Assembly (NCBI GenBank): GCA_037951105.1
Contig: JBAMJV010001400.1
Coordinates: 40,001-104,000, forward strand
Direction: 5' to 3'
Length of the DNA: 64,000 bases
Source: Echinarachnius parma
Lineage: Eukaryota > Echinodermata > Echinoidea > Clypeasteroida > Echinarachniidae
The notes below the pieces were generated by a model that saw only the letters and a program-made list of their open reading frames with translations, was not told the DNA's origin and made no database searches. The translations under genes were made by a program, and so were the position numbers. Position 1 is the stretch's first letter, and every line of letters begins with the position of its first letter. Positions 23,101 through 35,385 of this stretch are shown here, in pieces.

Positions 23101-23313
23101 TAGATAAATAAAAAATAACTTGGCGTAACCAGTAACGGTTGGTTTTGTATTGAGTATATACCATCATTCAAATTGGGATGACTGATATGGACATAAATGT
23201 AAACATTTCACGGTATTTCATGAAAGGCGATTTGGTATCAAAGCTTTCCTCCATAATTAGAAAATACCTGTGATGTTCCCATACAGGTGTGCCCCCGAAA
23301 AATGGAACGGGAT

Positions 23314-23595
23314 GGCCCGTAACCAGGATTTTTCATGGGGAGGTGCGTAATTTACAAAAACGGGACCGAGACCACTTGGCAACAAAATTCGAGGCCGAGG
23401 CCACAGGCTGAGCGGTGTAAGCCTGTTAAGATGGTCGAGACCAATACAAAATGGACTCGAGACCGGTAAAAAGTGGACCCGAGACCAGCAAAAAGTGGAC
23501 CTTACTGATTTTTGTTTATTTATTTTTTTTTTTTTGGGGGGGGGGGGGGGGGAGGGGTGCGTACGCACCCAACGCACCCCCTCTGGTTACGGGCC
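23314..23595. mobile_element. GGCCCGTAACCAG MITE (copy B)
   Basis: Orthologue of 4040-4219, about 100 bp longer inside through CCGAGACC-type repeat units, followed by a T-run and G-run. Confidence 0.6.
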
Positions 23596-23769
23596 TGCCA
23601 TAAAGAAAAAATAATACCAAGAACAAATATGTTGGTCGACTAATTTGTGTTCTTATAAGGTATCTTTATAATGACACCATATCAGGTTCCAAATTTGTTC
23701 AATCTTTGCAAAGTCCGTGCCTGAAAAATCGCCCTTCATGCCCGTCATAGAATTAAGCAGTGATCAATA

Positions 23770-23835
23770 TTTCAATTTCAATTTCAATTTCAATTTATTC
23801 TTGCATGCACCTTTGTTAATACGTACATGCACCTT
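23770..23835. repeat. (TTTCAA)n and short tandem duplication
   Basis: Four TTTCAA units are followed by a duplicated TGCACCTTTGTTAATA word. Copy A (~4388) has a single unit, so this arose after the duplication. Confidence 0.8.
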
Positions 23836-24452
23836 TGTTAATATGCATAATGTGTTATATTAGAAAGCGCATGTACTTTTAAAATTAAAACAAACTTATT
23901 TGATTAAAATCGAATCAGAAAGAGCTGAAATATCAATAAATATATACCCAATTGGAATAAAATAATGTGGGACCCACATTTATTCTCAAATCTAGGAAAA
24001 AATTCACATAATGTCTACACTTTTTTTCAAAAATATACCAAAGCGGTTTTTAAATACATGTAATTGTAAATAATCTTTCTATTGAATCATTATTTTAACA
24101 AATCATTACATTCCAAATTTTGTATCAAAATAATGGTTGAAAATAATATGTTTTTAAAAAGTACCCTCTTGTGTTTTAACGGCTGCGTTTTGATTGATAA
24201 CTGCATTTTTATTTGGCAGTTTGTAAGTTTTTCTACATTTCATGCATGGTGGAAACATAACTAATTTTGTTTTAATAACTAATAGTTTGTAACGATATAG
24301 TGCCTGTTTTGGTTACTAACATTCAGTTTGACCAAAACTGTACTATCCCTTGAAAGTCACGTCTGTCTTGCTTGATATAGTTTGCATCTCATAGCGTCAA
24401 ATTGTTCTCCGCCGCTACCGTATTTTACAGAACCTACGATCGTCACGGCAAC

Positions 24453-27400
24453 ATGGGTATTGGACTGAAAAGCCTCATTTTGTTGAGCCTTGTAACTGGG
24501 CTAGTCGTCCAGGGCCATGGTTGCACTGGATGTTGCGCTGGATCGAGTTGCCCGCCTTTCTGGACGCACTACCAAGGCAATTGCTACCGCAGTTTCGGCA
24601 GTCGCGTCCCCTGGACCGAGGCCAGTCGTGACTGTCGGCGGCAGGGAAGCGAGCTCGCGTCCGTGCACAGCGCTGGGGAGAACGCCTTCATCTATGAGCT
24701 GTGGCGAAGTGGGACCGACATTACATGCGAGTACACAGCTGTAGTACGGGTAGGTTTCCCTATGATAATATTGTTTTTTATCTATAATATGTGTAATGGG
24801 TTTTAATTTGTAACCCCCCCCCCCCCCCTCCCCGTTTAAAAAAAGATGTCATAATCATTTTGAAACGTTCACCCCCGGCCTTTCATACTGGCTCAAGTAA
24901 GTGGCCTTGCAATTCCAAACATCCAAATAAGATTTGGATAGAGCTCACCCCACCCACCCACCCACCGCCCTATCCAAAACATTTTTTTTTGGAAATCCAT
25001 CTCCGACATGGACAGAAAACTCAACTCATATATTAATGACTTTTTGAAAGTCATTATATGATTTGAGACGAGTAAAGTGCACTCTTTTACACTACATCTT
25101 TATTTTGGGTGGGGTTTTCCAATTTGTTAAATTTTATTTTTTTAAATCAAAAATGGCCCTGGACCCACTCACCCACTTTCAAATCTTATTTTGGATGGTT
25201 GGAATTTGTTTAACTTTGCAAGGCCCCTAAGAATGGGAATTATGTATTTTTCTGGCCTTGGCTCGGCCTGGGATTACCGTGAGCCAGGTCGGGAGATGGT
25301 TTACGCAGCGCGCAGATGCCAGGCCAGTGGCGTTTGGCAAGCCATGCACCTTTAAAACGCTGTGTAAAAATGGTTGTTGAATATTTTCATACAACTTTAG
25401 GTGTAGCATGATAAGTTGTACAACGAAAGGTTGTGTTAAGCAGCCATTGTTCAAGCGCTGTGGAAACGTGTTAAATCACGTGATAGTTTCGACCGCAAAA
25501 TCACCGCGTCAAAACCTCTTTTGTCCCTCCGCAAACCAAGCGAACCGAGATAGCACAGTCTGTATTGAGTGAGACTTATAACCCAAAGACCCCCGGTTCG
25601 AATCCTACCCTTGCCGCTTTTACATCTTGTTTTGTATTTGCTATTTCAACAACGAGATTGTTGAAATGTATTCTTAACAACAGTTGTAGAACAAATTAAA
25701 ACAACAGTTGTGTAAACTTTAAAGGGATAGTTGAGTTCTGGTAAGGAGAGTACAGTTTTGGTGAAACTGAATTTTAGTAACCAAAACCTGCATCATTACA
25801 TTACAAACTAATAGTTATAACTAGAAAGGAACACAAAATTACAAATGACGTAGTAAAGATCATGTTATCATTAAAAAAGAGCCGTTACAACGTAAGAGGG
25901 CGCTCTCTAAACACTCATCGGTTTCAACCATTTTGAATAAAATATTGTGCATGTGATGTTTTGTTGAAATAGTGATTAGATAGAGAAATAACCAACAACT
26001 ATTTAAATACCTATTTTGTAACTTTTTGAAAAGAGGAAGCATTTTTTTGAATTTTTAACGGCTGGTTCAAAATTCTCTAATAAACCTGGGGCCCCAGCTT
26101 TATTACAAATTGTTATATTTATGGATATTTCAGCCGTCTTTGAACCGATTATGATCAAACAAAGATGATTTTATTATTTAAATATTATGCTCTTTCAAAT
26201 TTTACACTCAGTTTTTCATTACCTCACAAATAAAATAAGTAGTCTAGCGCCCTCTCTACCAAAACTCAACTAGCCCTTTAAACAACTGGGGTTGTTGGAA
26301 GTTTTGCGTTCGAAATAAAAATCTAAAATTTTGTGAAAGTTTAGTGCTCGAAATAATTCACGCATGTCGATTGTTGGTATCGAGAATTAGATTTGTAATA
26401 TCACATATTAAATTATTGATATCAAGAAATGCTTTCAACAACAGTTGGATGGTTCATTATGCTAAAGATCGGTTGTTGAAAAATTTCAACAAGTTGTTGA
26501 ATTTGTTTACACAGCGTTTTAACAGTGTGGTAACACAGTTCAATTCCTGATTTTTACAAATTAAATTCTTGATATTTACGAATTCAATTGTTGATATCAA
26601 GAAATCATTTCTTGATATCAATAATTTAATATGTGATATGACAAATCTAATTCTCGATACCAAAAATCGATTGCGTGAATTATTTCGAGCACTTAACTTT
26701 CACAAATTTTTAATTTTTTTTATTTCGAACGCAAAACTTTCGCGAGAAGTCATTTTGATATCGAGCGAAAAAGGTTTGCAAAATTTCGCGATTGATTTCA
26801 AGGGCAAAAGTATCGCAAAAATTCCTTCTGATTTCGAGCGCAAATGTTTCGCAATATGTTTACAGTTTTCGTGCCACTTATGGGACGGCACAGCAACATT
26901 TTCAAAATTTTCTGTAACGGCATGGCTATTGTTATCAGCTCTGCCTTCCCGTAAAGCCCGGCGCAGACAGAGCCGACTCGACCCGATCCGACTGGTTTTC
27001 AGTCAGGCTAGAGTCAGTTTCGCTCAGTCGGAGCCGATCAAACATGTTGAATCGGCCTCGAATTACCTCCGACTGGCACTTGACTGGGAAAACCGGAGTC
27101 CTGAGGCAGCGCATACTAAGATAATCAGGCTGAAAACCAGTCGGATCGGGTCGAGTCGGCTCTGTCTGCGCCGGGCTTTAAAAATTAAATGGCACGGAAA
27201 CACAGTTCTACCACGTATTGCCACGTACGGAAGAGCCACGAAATTGCCACCGAAATATGCCCGTTTCATTTCATTCCATAAACATAAAATTGGTCGCGTG
27301 GATTGTGAATTTTGTTATGTATGCTGATGACACAAATATTTTTATATCAGATCATAATGAAGATATATTACAGAATTGATTGAATGTCGAAATGAATAAA

Positions 27401-30191
27401 GTGTGTAACTGGTTTAAAGCAAACAAACTCCTTTTAAGTATTTCTAAAACAAAATTTATGATATTTTGTTTAAATAGACGGACAGAGAAACGTATATATC
27501 GTTAATTTTGGATGGGAACATTGTTGAAAAGGTTAACCACACAAATTTCTTAGGAATAATAATTGATGATAAATTGTCTTGGTCATATCATATTGATTCT
27601 GTACATAGAAAAGCGAGCATTGGCGTTGGTATGATGATTAAATTACGGCAGTTTTTACCTTTAAAATCTATTTTTACTCTGTATAATGCTCTAGTCTTGC
27701 CCCACTTTAATTATATCAGTCTTGTATGGGGCGGTGCAGGTTTTTGTTATTTGAATAGACTATTGACCCTTCAAAAGAAAGCTATCCGCCTTTGCTGTAA
27801 TGCAGATTATCGATCTCACTCACCACCCCTTTTTAAACAGTTATATAGTTTGAGTTTGTCTGATAACATACGATTAAAAACCGCTCTTTTTGTATTTGAA
27901 GCGCTAAACGGCCGGTTGCCTACATGTTTTACAGGATTATTTATTTGTAATATCAGGGGACACATGCACACAAGGCAACCTGATGATATAAAGATACCAT
28001 TCTGTCGATTAACATTAAAGGGATAGTTGAGTTCTGGTAAGGAGAGTACAGTTTTGGTGAAACTGAATTTTAGTAACCAAAACCTGCATCATTACATTAC
28101 AAACTAATAGTTATAACTAGAAAGGAACACAAAATTACAAATGACGTAGTAAAGATCATGTTATCATTCAAAAAGAGCCGTTAAAACGTAAGAGGGCGCT
28201 CCCTAGACACTCATCGGTTTCAACCATTTTGAATAAAATATTGTGCATGTGATGCTTTGTTGAACTAGTGATTAGATAGAGAAATAACCAACAACTATTT
28301 AAATACTTATTTTGTAACTTTTTGAAAAGAGGAAGCATTTTTTTGAATTGTTAACGGCTGGTTCAAAATTCTCTAATAAACCTGGGGCCCCAGGTTTATT
28401 ACAAATTGTTATATTTATGGATATTTCAGCCGTCTCTGAACCGATTTTGATCAAACAAAGATGATTTTATTATTTAAATATTATGCTCTTTCAAATTTTA
28501 CACTCAGTTTTTCATTACCTCACAAAAAAAAAGTAGTCTAGCGCCCTCTCTACCAAAACTCAACTATCCATTTAACTCAAAGTAATTCTATAAAATATAA
28601 AGGGACCAAGTTATGGAACTCACTAGATGTTGGGATACAGTTAGCTAAATCGCCAAGACATTTTAAAACCGTATATAAAAGTTATTTGCTCCATTTGTAT
28701 AATAATACTTGACCTAATCGCTTTATGTGCCAGATGTATTTGTATACTATACACTTGCTTTGTATTAATTCTTATTTTGCTTTCCTTTAATTTTTATAGT
28801 AACATTATGTAATTACATTGTTACCTTCATGCTACACAGTATCTGTTCACCTGGGTTGGGTTGGGAGGGGATTAGAGCTAGGATTAGGATTAGGATTATG
28901 TTAGTATGTTAATATAATATAAATGGTGCAATCGTTCGAAGTAGTCTTATATAAATGTATCAATTTTAAGGGAATACCCACTTGTACAAGCCATGGCTTT
29001 TTAGGTGTATTCCCCGATCACTTTTATATTTGTATATACATTGTATTGTTTTAATTTTTGAATAAAAATGAATAAATGAAATGAAATGAAACATAATACC
29101 CGCATGGAATTGCGGGTTTTAATGCGAGCCTATAGCAAGAGAGAAATTGAATGTTCTGTATATCGACTATAAGTGTCACCCCTGCCCCCCCCCCCCCCCC
29201 CCACGGGGTCGGAGGGACCGCATGCGTGTTTCTTTTCGCACGACAAAGTCCGACCCGAGAATTGTAAAAAAGGGGGTGTATTTGACTTTTCACCCGGAGA
29301 TTTCTTTAAAAAGGTTTTTTTTTTCTCTCTCTCTTTTTGGACTTCTGAGAACTTAAAAAGGGGGTTATAAAATATCTTTGTTGAGGCTACTTTATTTAAA
29401 AAATCATAGAAAATTTATCAAATCCCGGGATCAAATTCCTGAAATTCTTGCTAGTTTTGAAAGCTCATTCAGGACTACTTTATTTTGAAATGTAGAAACA
29501 TTGGCCCCCAGTCCCCCCTCGACACGATAGTACGGACTTTTCGAAATCTGTGACTAAGGATATAACGTAAGGCGTAAGATTTTGTTTGGTGTCTGATGAC
29601 TGCATTGAGTTCTTAGATCCCATTTTGAACATTAAACAAATTTCCTAAGGTATTGTAATGACAGCTTACCTGAGATGAAGGGGGGGGGGGGGGGGTGGTG
29701 TCTTTCCTGAGATAGGGGGTTGGAATGAGAGCTCACCCGATATAGGGGGTACATATTAAGCATTGTTCCGGATTTAGGGGGGTCTCCAAGGCAGGAAAAG
29801 CCTGCAAAAAGCCCGCGAAAGGGGGGTTCAGAAATGTTGGCAGTCGCAAATGGGAAAATTGCCCGGGAAACCCTGTATTCAATATTGCTGTTGTTGAACT
29901 AATTGGTTATTGAAAATGGGTTTCTCTCTGTATTTCCTTTCTATACGTCAATAGGGCTGCTGGATCGGTCTGAGTGACGTCACGACTGAAGGTCACTTCA
30001 TCTACACCGACGGCTCCGATGTCGACTTCACTAATTGGCTGCCTGGACAACCCAACAATTACGGTGGCAACGAGGACTGTGGCAATATCAGATACCAGAA
30101 CCCTAGCTCCGACACCGTTCAGGGGTGGAACGATTGGCAATGCAATGCCAACACACTTCTTCCATACGTCTGTAAGATGGACGCGGTGTGA
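24453..30191 (+). CDS. secreted C-type lectin B (two coding exons)
   Basis: Paralogue of lectin A, 177 aa. Coding exon 1 is 24453-24749 (99 codons, donor CGG|GTAGGT). Coding exon 2 is 29955-30191 (acceptor ATAG|GGC, stop TGA). The phase-0 intron is 5.2 kb against 2.1 kb in copy A, enlarged by MITEs and a LINE. A signal peptide is followed by a C-type lectin domain with WIGL and WND intact. The sugar-site tripeptide is QPN (131-133) where A has QPD, and most replacements between the copies cluster there. Exon 1 ends with two extra residues. A Y-to-C change precedes WIGL (GCWIGL) and another alters the N-terminal linker, giving two extra cysteines. A 14.4-kb transposon begins 3 bases after the stop, so the native 3'UTR and poly(A) region are displaced by over 14 kb. 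Expression is uncertain. Confidence 0.85.
25350..26523. mobile_element. GTTGTT-rich element (copy B, both ends present)
   Basis: Inverted ends TTTAAAACGCTGTGTAAA ... TTTACACAGCGTTTTAA. It contains the tRNA-like segment (~25546-25613) and is interrupted by the AGGG MITE at 25723-26277. Copy A lost the right end. Confidence 0.6.
25723..26277. mobile_element. AGGG/TTAA MITE, copy 1
   Basis: Ends AGGGATAGTTGAGTT ... AACTCAACTAGCCCT with TTAA at 25719-25722 and 26278-26281. The empty site is in copy A near 6290. 555 bp, no ORF; TTAA specificity suggests Kolobok or piggyBac type. The centre holds TAATAAACCTGGGGCCCCAG, a short palindrome. Confidence 0.85.
26955..27177. mobile_element. MITE with ~45-bp inverted ends (copy B)
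   Basis: Orthologue of 6927-7105 with a different, longer centre. The frame that runs across it (26569-27327) is a chance fusion of repeats. Confidence 0.75.
27303..29090 (+). mobile_element. 5'-truncated LINE (jockey/CR1-like), interrupted by a MITE
   Basis: Begins inside the reverse transcriptase at FVMYADDTNIF, the catalytic YADD box. It continues through the thumb and the C-terminal region (27508-28018 is one open stretch: NFLGIIIDD, LVLPHFNYISLVWG), then after the MITE resumes YKGTKLWNSL and ends in an AATGAATAAATGAAATG-type tail near 29090. At least one in-frame stop and one frameshift are visible, so it is dead. Copy A lacks it (site near 7228). Clade assignment rests on the ADDTNIF and WNSL motifs. 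Confidence 0.8.
28019..28571. mobile_element. AGGG/TTAA MITE, copy 2, inside the LINE
   Basis: Near-identical to copy 1, with TTAA at 28015-28018 and 28572-28575. It splits the LINE ORF after the residues CRLTLK. Confidence 0.85.
29175..29855. other. copy B-only intron insertion, unclassified
   Basis: About 680 bp absent from copy A (which joins AGTGTCACGAATAGG near 7310). Rich in poly-C/poly-G runs (29185-29202, 29680-29695). No ends or ORF recognised. Confidence 0.5.
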
Positions 30192-30194
30192 TAA

Positions 30195-31020
30195 TAGTCC
30201 AGTCAATATATGGTCTTGACCTCGGCAAAATTGCAACACGGGATTTTTTTTCGGAATTCTGTTCAGGAAACTCCCCTTAACAACCAAAAAAAAGTCCCAA
30301 GAAATCGAAGTTGCGGAAAGTGGTTTAATTTGCATAATATGCAAATTAGGTATTGTTTGAATGTAAAAATATTAAATTAATTGTTTAAAAATATTTATAT
30401 ACTATATTGACGCCAGAAAAGTATGGCAACCCAATATTAGGATCATAAAGTACACGATGAACGCATACCCGTACTAGTAATTACTACATAATTTGCATAA
30501 TATGCAAATTAGGTATTGTTTGAATGTAAAAATATTAAATTAATTGTTTAAAAATATTTATAACCTATATTGACGCCAGAAAAGTATGGCAACCCAATAT
30601 TATGATCATAAAGTACACGATGAACGCATACCCGTACTAGTAATTACTACATAATTTGCATAATATGCAAATTAGGTTTCCCCCCAAAATCAAATATTCC
30701 ATATTGTTGAACAAATAGACTTGATCGAGTGGATGCAAATGATAAAGCCTTTATATTTTTAAGGTCAGATATGAAACAGGTTAGGGTGACACGCAATCGA
30801 AACGTTATCATGAAAGTACTTTGCATAATATGCAAATGAGCTATAGTTTGATTGGATCAATATGAAGTTCTGTATTGTTTGAAATGTAGATCGATGCGCT
30901 ATAATAGCCAGAAGAATGTGCACATCTTGTATCAAAAGTCAATATACCATAACACACGGTGACACGTATATCAGTTCAACATAATTTGCATATAATTTGC
31001 ATAATATGCAAATTAATGTC
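30195..31020. repeat. left terminal inverted repeat with octamer array
   Basis: Palindromes of the ATTTGCATAATATGCAAAT type start at 30328, 30491, 30654, 30819 (CTTTGCAT variant) and 30995, with a sixth at 31155 beyond. Steps are 163, 163, 165, 176 and 160 bp. Units 1 and 2 are a nearly exact tandem duplication, while later spacers are diverged. A single ATGCAAAT at 30733 sits mid-spacer and is matched at the other end. Confidence 0.85.
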
Positions 31021-31029
31021 CTCTAAAAA

Positions 31030-32860
31030 GGTAAAATATTGATTTTTTAAAATAAAAACACGGACTTGTTGATTGAATACAAACGTTAAACCTATATTTT
31101 TGCAAGTATTTTTGTTAGACATCCTACCAAAACAGTAGGCCTGTAATTAAAGTGCTTTGCATAATATGCAAATGAGCTATTGAAACGGTTGCTGATAATT
31201 TTAGTTTTGATGTAACTTTGCATTTACAAATGAATGAAACTATAGGCTATACAGATTGGTAATCAATTTGTACCAAGTTCAACGAACACATCTATGGACT
31301 CATTAATCGTGATATATGCTACATAAATTGGGGATATTATTTCTATTATTAGTATTTATCTGCATATAGATTCCAATTTATGTTTCAATAAGCATAACAT
31401 GTATTATAAAATTCTAGGTTTTAAAACTGTTGAAAAAAGCGTAACAGCAGACATTTTCTTTCCAATTTCAGCAAACATAATCGCATGTTGTCCGTACAAG
31501 TCAATTGCATCATTGCATGCTAACATGAAAGTCGACAGCGAGAATGATGGTCATTTTAAGATAGTTTCCCCTTATCTGAGGAACAGGAATTGAACTGAAA
31601 AGATACAACAAACTATCTAGTGTAAAAATGTAAATGTTTTTTTTTAAATAGTATAGTGCAGTAAAATTGAAGGATTCGCAGGTTTTCACCTGACAGGGGC
31701 CGCGACGAGAACGCTCCTTCATTGGCCCCCAAAAATAATAAAAAACAGAAATAAACAGAAATGAACAGAAATGTTAAAATATTTGTCAAAAATATAACTA
31801 TGTAACAGTATCCTCTTGTCATTTTATAAAGACAACTCAAATCTGCTTACCACATGTTTTGAAATGATGTGATAATGATTGTGAAAATATACTCCGGAAC
31901 GTACTTTCATTCTGGTAAATGTTCCTGTTCTTTAGAAAACACAATCCTTAGTTCGTTATATACAGTAAGGACATGTCGCCCTGGTTACATAATTATGTAT
32001 GTACAAGTTTTCTTTTTTGTTATAATATACTTTTATTTGCCTGGGTAGTTATTATATATAAGTGAATTTTGTGTTGTGTTTGTTTATCGTAATTGGATAG
32101 CAATGATGATTATAACAAGTTTCAAGTTGTAATTAATTGTATAGCAATGGTTCTATATTATAAACACTAGCATTATTGTAATTATACCGAACTTACTTCA
32201 GAATCATATTTCTATACATTAATCCTGCTTAGGACCAGTTTGTTATATCATAACATAAGAACATGTTTAACGACTTATTACTTGTTTCTAACGTAGATGT
32301 TGCACTCCATGCACGTGCATTTAAGCGGTCATAATTTATAGTGACTTCTATTTTTGTTTGTTTATAAAAATATATTATGAATCAAACTTGAAATCGGCAA
32401 ATTATAATCCCTGCTTTCTCCAGGACTGCTTCATACATATTTCTCTAAATAGAATATATCATCTTGCTTTCAAATAAAGTGTAATGAATAGGACATTGTC
32501 CTGCTGTCCGTAATAATAATAATGCATCTATATAGCGCATTTTCCATATAGAATATTCAAATGCGCTTGCTATTATGCATACAGTTATTATAATTAATTA
32601 CTTTTAATCGTATTCAATGTACGTGCTTTTGTTTTAACAGGTTTCATTTTTGTCAAGTTTATTGTGTTCAAATGAGTTTGACCATATCTCTTTGTCTTTT
32701 ATTAAAATGTTTTAAATGCGCTCAAACATGATATTGACTGCCATCTACATGTCACTTAGTCATCATTCATATTGTACTTATAATAAATGTTGCTTGTATA
32801 TCGGCTTCCATGGTGGTGTAGATAATACGGTTGGTTTGCGGTTGCCCCAGGTACAAGGAG
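31030..32860. other. transposon interior without ORF
   Basis: AT-rich non-coding DNA inside the large element. A short ATATAGCGC-type repeat after (AAT)n lies near 32510-32575, like the one at 2148-2205. No gene recognised. Confidence 0.5.
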
Positions 32861-32866
32861 GGGATT

Positions 32867-33185
32867 GGTAAGTCCTGAGAACACCTGGTGGGATTCTTTC
32901 TAGGATAGTCCTAAAAAAGGACTGTGGTAGTCCTAGAAAGGACTGTTTGGTAGTCCTGGAAAGGACTGTTTGGTAAGTCCTGAGAAGAACTGTTGGGATT
33001 CTTTCTAGGATAGTCCTAAAAAGGAATGTGGTATTACTAGAAAGGACTGTTGGTAGTCCTGGTAAGGACTGTTTGGTAAGTCCTGAGAAGAACTGTTGGG
33101 ATTCTTTCTAGGATAGTCCTAAAAGGGACTGTGGTATTCCTAGAAAGGACTGTTGGTAGTCCTGGTAAGGACTGTTTGTATTCTT
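32867..33185. repeat. ~104-bp minisatellite, three units
   Basis: Units start GGTAAGTCCTGAGAA at 32867, 32972 and 33075. Each is built of TAGTCCT/AGGACT words, forming short local hairpins. The word TAGTCC also opens the transposon's inverted repeats. Confidence 0.85.
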
Positions 33186-33469
33186 CCTTGAGCTTGTAGT
33201 TCTGAAAAGAACTACAGCGCCGGTATGGTTATTGTGAGGAGAGGGTTTAGTGGTTATGCTGCTTTATCCCATCAAGGACGAGAGCTTGACGATGTCTTGC
33301 ATAATATGTTATTATTTTGAAACCACTGTCCATCGCTTTGTTGATGTGTCACTTATTCAAACCTAAATATGGGTAAAGATCAATCGTAAGTCAAGACACC
33401 GTTTAATAGTTGACACACCGACATAACTATTAAGTGTATCACATCATTTCTGTATGGATGTCCATATCT

Positions 33470-35340
33470 CCTGGACAACATACTCTTCAAATTCTGGCTT
33501 AAGAATTTGCATCTGCCCCATTCAGCAGTCAATACACAATGATATAATTTAAGTCAAGACATCGTTAGTTGACACACCGACATAATCATCAAGTGCATCA
33601 CACCATTTCTGTATGGATGTCCATATCTCCGCAACGTGAATTTGTGCAACTAAGGCCTTTGCACACTCCGCTTCATCTACATCGCTTTGTTGATGTGTCA
33701 CTTATTCAAACCTAACTTAGTTTATCGTGTAAGTTCTTGTCAAAGTATATTTTTCCTTTCTAAAAATACGCAATGAAAGGTTTATTTAGTATAATTTTGA
33801 AATATCATTTATACAACATCTTGTGTGAGATATTCCAGTATTGTGAATTAGCACAATTGTACATGACGGGTAACGTAACTGTATTATATGTGCACGTTAT
33901 CCTTTATTACATACATTTGTTTGTCCTTATTTTTCATCAACAAATATCTAATCAATATGATTTTGACAATAATCAAATTACAGTGTGTATGTCTATCTGC
34001 TCCACATAGTCAACATTTCAGTTTTCGTCCAGCAATATAAATCTTTGGTGCTAAACAAGTAATCGACATTTGACATGACATCAAAGAAACTTAAATCCTG
34101 GATCACGTAATTTTCAAACTCTGGCTTAAGAATTTGCTTATCAATCGTAAGTCAAGACACCGCGTTAGTTGACACACCAACATAATTATCAAGTGCATCA
34201 CACCATTTCTGTATGAATGTCCATATCTTCACAAGATGACTTTGTGCAACTAACGATTTTGCACACTTCGCACACCCACGTGCATATTTCCAGTTTTCGT
34301 CCAGCAATATAAATCTTTGATGCTAAACAACCGATCGACATTTTAAATCAAAGAAACTTAAATCCTGGACAACATACTCTTCAAACTCTGGCTTAAGAAT
34401 TTTCATTTGCCCCATTCAGCAGTCAATACACAATGATATAATTTAAGTCAAGACATCGTTAGTTGACACACCGACATAATCATCAAGTGCATCACACCAT
34501 TTCTGTATGGATGTCCATATCTCCGCAACGTGAATTTGTGCAACTAAGGCCTTTGCACACTCCGCTTCATCTACATCGCTTTGTTGATGTGTCACTTATT
34601 CAAACCTAACTTAGTTTATCGTGTAAGTTCTTGTCAAAGTATATTTTTCCTTTCTAAAAATACGCAATGAAAGGTTTATTTAGTATAATTTTGAAATATC
34701 ATTTATACAACATCTTGTGTGAGATATTCCAGTATTGTGAATTAGCACAATTGTACATGACGGGTAACGTAACTGTATTATATGTGCACGTTATCCTTTA
34801 TTACATACATTTGTTTGTCCTTATTTTTCATCAACAAATATCTAATCAATATGATTTTGACAATAATCAAATTACAGTGTGTATGTCTATCTGCTCCACA
34901 TAGTCAACATTTCAGTTTTCGTCCAGCAATATAAATCTTTGGTGCTAAACAAGTAATCGACATTTGACATGACATCAAAGAAACTTAAATCCTGGATCAC
35001 GTAATTTTCAAACTCTGGCTTAAGAATTTGCTTATCAATCGTAAGTCAAGACACCGCGTTAGTTGACACACCAACATAATTATCAAGTGCATCACACCAT
35101 TTCTGTATGAATGTCCATATCTTCACAAGATGACTTTGTGCAACTAACGATTTTGCACACTTCGCACACCCACGTGCATATTTCCAGTTTTCGTCCAGCA
35201 ATATAAATCTTTGATGCTAAACAACCGATCGACATTTTAAATCAAAGAAACTTAAATCCTGGACAACATACTCTTCAAACTCTGGCTTAAGAATTTTCAT
35301 TTGCCCCATTCAGCAGTCAATACACAATGATATAATTTAA
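33470..35340. repeat. 894-bp tandem duplication of ORF 3'-end sequence
   Basis: Two apparently identical 894-bp units (the same 78-aa chance frame at 33773 and 34667) lie directly beyond the nuclease ORF. Each unit holds two partial, differently diverged copies of the ORF's own 3' end (for example GTTGACACACCGACATAATC). A further fragment is near 33390-33470. The living copy is at ~35330-35470. Confidence 0.85.
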
Positions 35341-35385
35341 GTCAAGACATCGTTAGTTGACACACCGACATAATCATCAAGTGCA

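Noticed and set aside
26569-27327. 252-aa plus-strand frame in the lectin-B intron
   Set aside because: It runs across a fold-back repeat and a MITE. Copy A has a different, shorter frame there, and it has no domain.
33470-35305. 894-bp direct repeats as a pair of long terminal repeats
   Set aside because: The units are adjacent with nothing between them, lack TG...CA ends, and contain pieces of the neighbouring ORF.
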